The position numbers were made by a program, and so were the translations under genes. DNA of 64,000 bases from an uncultured bacterium. Its GTDB lineage: Bacteria; Patescibacteriota; Saccharimonadia; Saccharimonadales; Saccharimonadaceae. The notes under the pieces were generated by a model that did no database searches, was not told the DNA's origin, and saw nothing but the letters and a program-made list of their open reading frames with translations. This document shows positions 1 through 6,841 of the stretch, piece by piece. The stretch spans positions 1 to 64,000 of the forward strand of contig CALHPA010000004.1 of assembly GCA_938036155.1 (NCBI GenBank), written 5' to 3'. Every line of letters begins with the position of its first letter. The first letter of the stretch is position 1.

Positions 1-993
1 GTGGCGCTTGGCGTGGTGCTTGGCGCAATTTTGCAGCTTATTGTGAGCTCGCTTGGGTTGATCGGTACAGACTTTGATTATCGCTGGAAAATATCGTGGA
101 AAAATAAGGGATTCCGGCGCGTATTGCGGCTGCTGCCGCCGCGTTCGCTTGACCAGGGGATTGATTATTTTAATAGTATCGTTGAGATAAACTTAGCATC
201 GCGCATGGCGCAAGGGGTGACGCGCGCATACCAGCAGGCGTCAAGTTTGAGTTTGATGCCGGTGAATCTGGTCGGCGTGGCGATTAGCAATGCGGCATTT
301 CCGCGCATGACCGAGCGGCTAGCAGAGGGGCGCCCGGACTTGTTCAAAAAGGAATTACGTTCAGTGATGCGCTGGATTCTGTGGCTGGCGCTGCCAATTG
401 CGGTGATTACGTATTTTGCGCGCGGTTATGTCGTGGCGTTTGTGAAGAACGGCGGCGATTTATTGATCGCGAATATTCTAGGCGCGCTTGTTATTTCTAT
501 TTTGTTCCGTACGATTTACCATATCATGGCGCGCTCATTTTACGCGCAGCAGGATACGAAAACGCCGCTGTATATTTCAGTCGGGACGATTACATTGAAT
601 ATTATTCTCGCGGTTATCTTTACGTTTGCGTTTGGTTGGGGTGTGTTCGGGCTGGCGTGGGCGCAATCAATTGTCGCAGTTGTCGAGGTGATCGTTTTAT
701 TTGTAATTTTGTGCCGTCGTATGCCGGGAATTTTTACGCGTGATTTTATACAAGCAGCAATAAAGATGGTTTTGGCAAGCGCTGGCATGGGCGCGATTAC
801 GTATGCGACGACGCAACTGCTGCAGTTGCAGAGCAGCGACATGAGCTTTATGTCGACCTTCCCGAAGTTTTCGATGATCGTGCTTGTGAGTTTTTGCGTG
901 TATGTTGAGTTGAGTGTGCTACTTAAACTGCGCGAAGCCGATCCAGTGCTTGGGCGGCTATATAAACTCTTCTTTGGGAGATTGCGCCGGTGA
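1..993 (+). CDS. murJ: Lipid II flippase MurJ (MviN family), 3' part
   Basis: Polytopic membrane protein that flips lipid II across the membrane for peptidoglycan synthesis. The readable part is 330 residues, whereas the family is about 500-550, so the N-terminal third lies outside the window; the in-frame GTG at base 1 is not taken as the start. Visible hallmarks are the glycine-rich helix LGVVLGAILQLIV near the left edge, the FPRM turn around residue 100, and eight or so hydrophobic segments to the C-terminus. The stop TGA overlaps the GTG start of lepA, so the two genes are translationally coupled. The gene is markedly GC-richer (GCG, CGC, GTG codons) than everything after about 1.8 kb. 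Family assignment is confident; the complete length is unknown. Confidence 0.88.
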   Translation: MALGVVLGAILQLIVSSLGLIGTDFDYRWKISWKNKGFRRVLRLLPPRSLDQGIDYFNSIVEINLASRMAQGVTRAYQQASSLSLMPVNLVGVAISNAAFPRMTERLAEGRPDLFKKELRSVMRWILWLALPIAVITYFARGYVVAFVKNGGDLLIANILGALVISILFRTIYHIMARSFYAQQDTKTPLYISVGTITLNIILAVIFTFAFGWGVFGLAWAQSIVAVVEVIVLFVILCRRMPGIFTRDFIQAAIKMVLASAGMGAITYATTQLLQLQSSDMSFMSTFPKFSMIVLVSFCVYVELSVLLKLREADPVLGRLYKLFFGRLRR

Positions 994-2849
994 AGTTAGA
1001 CCGCATTCGTAATTTTTGTATTATCGCGCACATTGACCACGGCAAATCGACGCTCGCCGACCGCATGATGGAAATGACGGGGACAGTAGCGAAGCGCGAG
1101 ATGAAATCGCAGTTGCTGGATAGCATGGAACTGGAGCGCGAGAAAGGGATTACCATAAAGCTGGCGCCGGTGCGGATGAAATATGACTATCAGCTGGAGC
1201 AATCTGATATTTCACACAGCTCGGAGCGGGACAGAACCGCTCAAACAAATTTAGATTGTATGGGCGGTATGTATGATCTTAATCTTATTGATACGCCGGG
1301 CCATGTCGATTTTAGCTATGAAGTGTCGCGCAGTTTGCAGGCGTGCGAAGGTGCGGTACTAGTGGTTGATGCTAGCCAGGGGATTCAAGCGCAAACGCTT
1401 GCGAATGTATATTTGGCGATGGAACAGGATTTGGCGATTATTCCCGTGCTCAATAAAGTTGATTTACCGGCTGCCGACGTGCCGCGCGTGTCTCGGCAAG
1501 TGATCAATCTGCTTGGTTGCCGCGAAGATGAAATAATTCAGATCTCAGCGAAGACAGGAAAGAATGTTGACCAGGTTCTTGCGGCGATCGTCAAACGGGT
1601 TCCAGCGCCGACGGGCAACACGCATGATAAAACGCGCGCCTTGATTTTTGATAGTTATTATGATGATTACCGCGGCGTGATTTTGTACGTGCGTATTTTT
1701 TCTGGCGAGCTAAAAAAAGGTGAAGAAATTAAAATGATGGCGACAGACTCGAAAGGTTTGGCGCTAGAAATTGGCAAGCTTCAGCCAAAAATGACACCAT
1801 ACGATAAAATGAGTGCGGGTGAGATTGGCTACATTATTACTAACTTAAAAACTACCCGTGAGGCAAAAGTTGGTGATACCGTAACTCTTTCGAAAAATCC
1901 TGCTAGTGAGCCTCTACCTGGTTATCAAAACGTTCAGCCATTTGTTTATGCTGGGTTTTTTCCAGTTTCAAATGAAGATTATCAAGATTTGAAAGATGCG
2001 GTTGAAAAATTGAGTTTAAGTGATTCTGCACTTCAATTTGAACCAGAGAATTCACCAGTTTTAGGTTTTGGTGTGCGAATTGGCTTTCTTGGTCTTCTTC
2101 ATATGGATATTGTTCGCGAGCGTTTGGAGCGTGAATATGATTTAGATTTAGTAGTGACTAATCCTTCAACCGACTATCATGTAATTTTAACAACAGGTGA
2201 GAAATTAGATATTAAAAGTGCTGCTGATTTACCTGATCAAACAAAAATTTCTGAAATTCGTGAGCCGTGGATTAAAGGCGAAATCGTGGTGCCAAAAGAT
2301 TATGTTGGTGCTGTAATCCAGTTGATTGTTTCGAAGCGTGGCTTACAAAAGAATTTGAGCTATATTGATGAACGTGTTTTGGTTTCTTTCGAAGCGCCAC
2401 TTGCTAACCTTTTGACCGATTTTTATGATCAATTGAAAAGCGTTACATCTGGTTATGGATCATTTAATTATGAACTTTGGGATTATTTGGTAGAAGATTT
2501 AGTACGCGTGGATTTTTATGTTGCGGGTGAAATGGTTGATGCGCTTTCGGTGATGTGTCATCGTTCAGAAAGTGTGCGAATGGGTCGTGAAATTACTGCA
2601 AAATTAAAAGAAGTAATTCCGCGACAGAATTTCCAGGTGGCAATTCAAGCAGCGATTGGTGGAAAATTTATTGCACGAGAGAATATTTCAGCTTATCGAA
2701 AAGATGTGACAGGTTATCTTTATGGCGGTGATGTTTCTCGAAAGAAAAAACTGCTCGCTAAACAAAAACGCGGTAAAAAGCGAATGAAGAAATTTGGAAA
2801 TGTTGAAATTCCGAGTGAAGCTTTTACGGTGATGCTGAAGCGAGATTAG
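990..2849 (+). CDS. lepA: Elongation factor 4 (LepA) GTPase
   Basis: Ribosome-associated translational GTPase of 619 aa, a typical family length is about 600. G1 AHIDHGKST is at residues 13-21, the switch I RxKGIT-type motif at 50-56, G3 DTPGH at 101-105 and G4 NKVD near 155; the LepA-specific C-terminal domain is present (for example AIGGKFIARENISAYRKDV near the end). The GTG start is supported by the 4-bp overlap with murJ. Two oddities: residues about 66-95 form an insert roughly 20 residues longer than in most bacterial LepA proteins, between switch I and G3, and base composition and codon use change sharply around 1.65-1.86 kb, inside the gene. The reading frame is intact across that change. 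Confidence 0.95.
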   Translation: MKLDRIRNFCIIAHIDHGKSTLADRMMEMTGTVAKREMKSQLLDSMELEREKGITIKLAPVRMKYDYQLEQSDISHSSERDRTAQTNLDCMGGMYDLNLIDTPGHVDFSYEVSRSLQACEGAVLVVDASQGIQAQTLANVYLAMEQDLAIIPVLNKVDLPAADVPRVSRQVINLLGCREDEIIQISAKTGKNVDQVLAAIVKRVPAPTGNTHDKTRALIFDSYYDDYRGVILYVRIFSGELKKGEEIKMMATDSKGLALEIGKLQPKMTPYDKMSAGEIGYIITNLKTTREAKVGDTVTLSKNPASEPLPGYQNVQPFVYAGFFPVSNEDYQDLKDAVEKLSLSDSALQFEPENSPVLGFGVRIGFLGLLHMDIVRERLEREYDLDLVVTNPSTDYHVILTTGEKLDIKSAADLPDQTKISEIREPWIKGEIVVPKDYVGAVIQLIVSKRGLQKNLSYIDERVLVSFEAPLANLLTDFYDQLKSVTSGYGSFNYELWDYLVEDLVRVDFYVAGEMVDALSVMCHRSESVRMGREITAKLKEVIPRQNFQVAIQAAIGGKFIARENISAYRKDVTGYLYGGDVSRKKKLLAKQKRGKKRMKKFGNVEIPSEAFTVMLKRD

Positions 2850-2904
2850 ACAGTCTTATTCTAATTTGTTAAATCGCTTAAAAAATGATAAAATATAAAC
2901 AGTT

Positions 2905-3258
2905 ATGTTAGCTTATAAAAATAGATTTCATGGTCATGGTAGCTTGCGTTATGTCTATTCAAACGGAACTTCAGTTCGTACACAAAAAATTACGGTGAAA
3001 TTTGCGCAAAATCCGCGCCGTAAAGATTCACGTTTTGCGGTTGTAGTTTCGAAAAAGGTTTTAAAGAGTGCGGTTGGTCGAAATCGAATTCGCCGGCGAG
3101 TTTATGAAATTATTCGCCATGAACTACCAAAAATTGATGGCACTTTTGATGTTGTAGTGATGATTTTTCATAAAAGTATAAAAGATATTCCGCATGAAGA
3201 ACTTAAAGAAACCATAATTGATATCTTTAAAGAGGCTGATTTTTATTGTAATAAGTAG
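2905..3258 (+). CDS. rnpA: Ribonuclease P protein component
   Basis: Protein subunit of RNase P, which removes 5' leaders from pre-tRNAs with the catalytic RNA. The 117-residue length is normal. The RNR signature AVGRNRIRRR lies at residues 56-65, preceded by the FAVVVSKKV strand. There is no Shine-Dalgarno sequence; instead an extended -10, TGATAAAAT (2886-2894), ends 10 nt before the ATG, implying a very short or absent 5' UTR. rpmH, the usual upstream neighbour, is absent here; yidC and khpB follow in the classical order. Confidence 0.93.
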   Translation: MLAYKNRFHGHGSLRYVYSNGTSVRTQKITVKFAQNPRRKDSRFAVVVSKKVLKSAVGRNRIRRRVYEIIRHELPKIDGTFDVVVMIFHKSIKDIPHEELKETIIDIFKEADFYCNK

Positions 3259-3283
3259 TAGAAAGTAGTATAATAATAGATGT

Positions 3284-4246
3284 ATGAACTTATTTGAATT
3301 ATTTATTACTCAACCGATTTTAAATCTACTTTTGGTGATTTATAACTTTATTGGCGATTTTGGTTTCACGATTATTATCTTTACTTTAATTGTGCGTTTT
3401 TTGATGTGGCCGCTTACGAAAAGTCAGCTTCATCAGTCGAAGATTATGCGAAAACTTCAACCTGAATTACAGAAAATTCGCAAAAATTCGAAAGGCAATA
3501 AGCAAGCTGAAACTTTGCAAATGATGGAGCTTTATCGCAAACATAACTTTAAGCCATTCCGTTCAATGTTAACACTATTTATTCAGTTACCGATTCTGTT
3601 AACCTTCTTTAGTGTGATGCGAATTGTGGTAAATACTCCTGATCAAATTTCGAAATGGGTGTATCAGCCAGTTGCACAAATGAGTCGTGTAAGTGACGTT
3701 ATTTCAAGCAAAAAACTTGAACCAAAATTCCTTGGAGTTATTGATTTGACGGATACAGCTGTACCTTTAAATGACCTTTCGAGCGGTTTTATGATGGTGA
3801 TTTTAGTTGGACTAACACTTTCGCAGTGGTATATGGTTCGGCAGACTCAGCCAAAAAATGGTAACCGGCGGGTTCGTGATATTTTTAAGGAAGCAGCAGA
3901 AGGAAAAGAACCAAATCAGGCAGAACTTAATGCTGCGGTAAATTCTAATATGAATTTAATTCTCCCAGTAATTTTGTTCTTTCTTATGATGGGGCTTTAT
4001 GGTGCTTTGATTTTCTATTACCTAATTTCGAATATTATTCAAATTATTCAGCAAAAATATATTTTCTCAATTGATTCAAAAGAGATGGAAGAAATTGCTC
4101 AGGAATCTCCAAAAAATAAGCTTAAAAATGCTAAAGAAGCAGTCATTGTAAAAAATACACCATCTAAGCCACCGAAAAAAAATTCGAAAGAAAAAGACGG
4201 AACGAATATTCGAAGAATCAAAGCGAAAGATGGAAAACGGAGGTAA
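3284..4246 (+). CDS. yidC: Membrane protein insertase YidC/OxaA
   Basis: Inserts and folds membrane proteins, with or without SecYEG. The 320-residue protein is the short Gram-positive-like form without the large periplasmic domain. The conserved core begins at about residue 20 (YNFIGDFGFTIIIFTLIVR), then a KSQLHQSKIMRKLQPEL coiled-coil hairpin and three later membrane segments. The C-terminal tail (about residues 265-320) is highly basic (K/R-rich), as expected for ribosome binding. A TATAAT (3269-3274) ends 9 nt before the ATG and there is no clear Shine-Dalgarno sequence. Its last codons contain the ribosome-binding site of the next gene. Confidence 0.95.
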   Translation: MNLFELFITQPILNLLLVIYNFIGDFGFTIIIFTLIVRFLMWPLTKSQLHQSKIMRKLQPELQKIRKNSKGNKQAETLQMMELYRKHNFKPFRSMLTLFIQLPILLTFFSVMRIVVNTPDQISKWVYQPVAQMSRVSDVISSKKLEPKFLGVIDLTDTAVPLNDLSSGFMMVILVGLTLSQWYMVRQTQPKNGNRRVRDIFKEAAEGKEPNQAELNAAVNSNMNLILPVILFFLMMGLYGALIFYYLISNIIQIIQQKYIFSIDSKEMEEIAQESPKNKLKNAKEAVIVKNTPSKPPKKNSKEKDGTNIRRIKAKDGKRR

Positions 4247-4247
4247 T

Positions 4248-4703
4248 ATGAATAGAGAAGAATCAATTGTTTTTGCACAAAAGTTTTTGGAAGATATTTT
4301 GAGCTTTTTCGGAGTCAACTTGGCGGTTCGTTCAACTGCTGATGATGAGATTATTCAACTTTCAGTTCCTTCAAGTGAGCTAAACTCTTTATTTATTGGT
4401 CGTGATTCTGGTAATTTACGTTCACTACAGTTTTTAATTTCACGAGCACTTGAGGCTAAGAATGCCGAAATTCATCGTGTGAATATTGATGTTGCAGATT
4501 ATAAAAAGCAAAGAGCTCAAAAAATTACCGAAAAAGCTGAAAAATGGATTGAGCAAGTTCGAAAAACTGGTGAACCTTATCGTTTGAATTTGAATCCAAC
4601 TGACCGCTTTACTGTTCATAAATTAGCTCAAGATTATTCAGATATTGAAACACATTCTGAAGGTGAAGGTCGCGAACGACAACTGATTATCTCAAAAAAA
4701 TAA
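4248..4703 (+). CDS. khpB: KhpB/Jag RNA-binding protein (KH-R3H)
   Basis: Single-stranded-RNA-binding protein of the SpoIIIJ-associated (Jag) family, linked in Firmicutes to cell elongation and usually next to yidC. An ATG exists at 4230, but the one at 4248 follows GGAGG (4239-4243) at ideal spacing and is preferred, giving 151 aa. The KH-like region contains IGRDSGNLRSLQFLISRAL; the R3H region contains NPTDRFTVHKLAQDYSDIE and ends EGEGRERQLII. The stop codon sits inside the arm of a bidirectional terminator hairpin. Confidence 0.88.
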   Translation: MNREESIVFAQKFLEDILSFFGVNLAVRSTADDEIIQLSVPSSELNSLFIGRDSGNLRSLQFLISRALEAKNAEIHRVNIDVADYKKQRAQKITEKAEKWIEQVRKTGEPYRLNLNPTDRFTVHKLAQDYSDIETHSEGEGRERQLIISKK

Positions 4704-4727
4704 GTCTTCTAGAAAGGCTTATTTTTT
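4695..4727. terminator. Bidirectional intrinsic terminator
   Basis: AAAAAATAAG and CTTATTTTTT form a perfect 10-bp stem (4695-4704 with 4718-4727), extended inward by four more pairs. It separates the convergent khpB (+) and gtrA-like (-) genes and includes the khpB stop codon. Confidence 0.85.
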
Positions 4728-4781
4728 GAGATTGGGCGTCTATCATTAGTTTGAAATGAGAAATAATATATTTAATTTTTA

Positions 4782-5222
4782 TTATTTGTTAAAAACAACT
4801 TTTTTGTAAAGGATAAAATTCCAGATTAGACTGAAGATTGTAGCTATAAGTTTTGAAATTAAAAGTGATATTTTTGTATTTTTAAATATACTTTCGAAAA
4901 ATGGTAAAGTTAGAAAAATTATCATACCTTGAATGACCCAAAGTCCAAACAGTGTTACGATAATAAAAAGTGCCATTTCTCGAGCAAGTTCTTTTTTGCT
5001 TTTTGAAACTGATTTAAAAGTGATTTTCTTATTTAAACTAAAGCTATTTATAAAAGTAATCCCAGTTGAGAAAATGTTTGCAATTAAAGAGCTAATTCCA
5101 AGAGAAGTTAGTCCAAAAAGAATTACAAAATCTAGAACTGTATTCAGCCCGCCAATTATCGCAAACCAAAATTCTTGGCTATTTTTTAGCTTTTTCAGTA
5201 GATTTTTCACGATTAAATTCAC
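4782..5222 (-). CDS. GtrA-like membrane protein
   Basis: Small four-helix membrane protein (146 aa) of the GtrA family, proposed to flip polyprenyl-linked sugars. The opening FWFAIIGGLNTVLDFVILFG pattern, the NSFSLNKKITF loop and the terminal NFILYKKVVFNK are characteristic. It overlaps the end of the upstream glycosyltransferase by 44 bp on the same strand; GtrA and GtrB-type genes commonly pair, so the two probably supply a lipid-linked sugar for glycan decoration. The start is the GTG at 5222; a second in-frame GTG at 5210 is possible because neither has a strong Shine-Dalgarno sequence. Confidence 0.85.
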   Translation of the reverse strand: MNLIVKNLLKKLKNSQEFWFAIIGGLNTVLDFVILFGLTSLGISSLIANIFSTGITFINSFSLNKKITFKSVSKSKKELAREMALFIIVTLFGLWVIQGMIIFLTLPFFESIFKNTKISLLISKLIATIFSLIWNFILYKKVVFNK

Positions 5223-6144
5223 TAATTTCTTGTGTTAAATAAACGGGGCGATTTTTGCTTTCGATAAAAATTCGACCAATATATTCGCCTAAAATTCCAA
5301 TTGAGAGGAGCTGAATTCCGCCAAGAAAAAGAATTACTGACATAATTGAAGTATAACCATCACCAGTTGGAACACCAAAAAAAGGACGAATTAGTAAAAA
5401 AGCAATCCATAAGAATGCGGCAATTGAGATGAAGAATCCTGTAATTGTGGCAATACGAAGTGGTGCAACAGTAAAACTGGTAATTCCTTCAATTGCGAGA
5501 TTAAAAAGTTTTGCATAATTCCATTTTGTTTCACCGGCTATACGGGCATTACGTTTATAAGTAATTTCTTTTTTTTGAAAACCAACCCAAGAGAACATTC
5601 CTTTCGTGTAACGGTTAGATTCGCGGAGAGTTTTTAGAGCCTCAACTGCACGGCGATCGAGAAGTCGAAAGTCACCAGTGTCGCGTTGGATCTCAATTTG
5701 TGAAATTTTATCAAGTATGCTATAGAACCATTTCGAAGTTTGTTTTTTAAGCCAAGTTTCACCATCACGAGATTCACGTTTAGCATAAACGTCATCAAAT
5801 CCTTCTTCCCAGAGATTGATCATTGCAGGGATTAACTCTGGTGGATCTTGTAAATCTGCGTCAATAATTACCAATGCATCTCCTTTTGCATAATCAAAAC
5901 CTGCCAGCATTGCATTTTCTTTTCCAAAATTTCGGCTTAAATTGATATAGGAAATCCGTGAATCTTTTTGGCTTTCATTCCTAATAATCTCCATCGTTTT
6001 GTCTTTTGAGCCATCATTAATGAAAAGAAATTCAAAATCATATTTTGAAGTATTTTTTGCTAAAAGATTAAGTCTTTCGAAGAGTTTTGGCAGAGCTTTT
6101 TCTTCATTATAAGCTGGAATCATGATTGTGATGAGTTTCTTCAT
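5179..6144 (-). CDS. GtrB/DPM1-like family 2 glycosyltransferase
   Basis: Transfers a sugar from a nucleotide donor to polyprenyl phosphate on the cytoplasmic face. The 321-aa protein has an N-terminal GT-A fold (IPAYNEEKALPKLFERL, the DADLQDPPE metal and donor motif, then GDFRLLDRRAVEAL) and two C-terminal membrane helices, the GtrB/YfdH architecture. The ATG at 6144 is preferred over one 30 bp upstream because an extended -10, TGCTATAAT, ends 9 nt before it. It forms a two-gene unit with the GtrA-like protein. Confidence 0.9.
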   Translation of the reverse strand: MKKLITIMIPAYNEEKALPKLFERLNLLAKNTSKYDFEFLFINDGSKDKTMEIIRNESQKDSRISYINLSRNFGKENAMLAGFDYAKGDALVIIDADLQDPPELIPAMINLWEEGFDDVYAKRESRDGETWLKKQTSKWFYSILDKISQIEIQRDTGDFRLLDRRAVEALKTLRESNRYTKGMFSWVGFQKKEITYKRNARIAGETKWNYAKLFNLAIEGITSFTVAPLRIATITGFFISIAAFLWIAFLLIRPFFGVPTGDGYTSIMSVILFLGGIQLLSIGILGEYIGRIFIESKNRPVYLTQEISEFNREKSTEKAKK

Positions 6145-6238
6145 AGTAATTATATTATAGCACAAAATTACCAAAAAATATAACCAAAATGTTGAAATTT
6201 TATTTGGCTTATGTTAAAATTAGTTCAGGAGAAGTAAC

Positions 6239-6841
6239 ATGAAAATAAACACACAAAATACCAAAAAAACTAAAACTATTATTTTTGCTATAATTATAAT
6301 TTTGCTGGTCGCTGGTGCTGGTGGAATTTTCTGGTGGGCAAATTCAAATTCTCAAAAAAATAATGAGAAAAAAGAAGAAAATATCTCAAAAGTTGAAGAG
6401 AAAAAAGAAGATTCAAAAAAATCTGAAGAAACTAAAAAACAAGAAGCTGCAAAGGAAATCATTGATTCGAAAACTAAAAATACTAATACTGACCGCGCTG
6501 AAGGAACCGTTGAATCCTCGGGCTATACAAATTTTCCAACTTATACAACTGTTCAAGTTGAAGATGGTGCGGTTCGTGTTGCTGGGCAGATTTCAGGGCT
6601 TCTTTATGATGATGGAAATGGCAAATGTTCGTATACTCTAACGCATTCTGATGGAACTAAAATTGAACTTTCAACCGAAATTTTAGAGAGTCCAAACAAT
6701 AAATATTGTAAAGCAGTTTCAAAAAAAATTAGTGATAGTGAATTTAAAACTGGAAAATGGACAGCAGTAACAACTTATAAAAATTCAAAGCAAAAGCAAG
6801 AAGGAAGGTCGGATGCTCAAAGTTTTACAATCGAGAAGTAG
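6239..6841 (+). CDS. Membrane-anchored protein with charged linker, unknown function
   Basis: Not recognised. The 200-aa protein has a short cytoplasmic basic N-terminus, one membrane helix (about residues 14-33, FAIIIILLVAGAGGIFWW), then an external Lys/Glu-rich linker (about 37-85) likely to be helical or extended, then a compact beta-rich domain with two cysteines (CSYTL and KYCKAV) that could form a disulfide. There is a good Shine-Dalgarno (AGGAG) and an upstream TGTTAAAAT. Its end overlaps the start of the muramidase-lectin protein by 29 bp, so the two are probably co-expressed surface proteins. Confidence 0.75.
   Translation: MKINTQNTKKTKTIIFAIIIILLVAGAGGIFWWANSNSQKNNEKKEENISKVEEKKEDSKKSEETKKQEAAKEIIDSKTKNTNTDRAEGTVESSGYTNFPTYTTVQVEDGAVRVAGQISGLLYDDGNGKCSYTLTHSDGTKIELSTEILESPNNKYCKAVSKKISDSEFKTGKWTAVTTYKNSKQKQEGRSDAQSFTIEK

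Noticed and set aside
381..743. Open frame of 120 codons in another frame of murJ
   Set aside because: Lies wholly inside murJ, has no ribosome-binding site, and its composition is that of an out-of-frame GC-rich gene.
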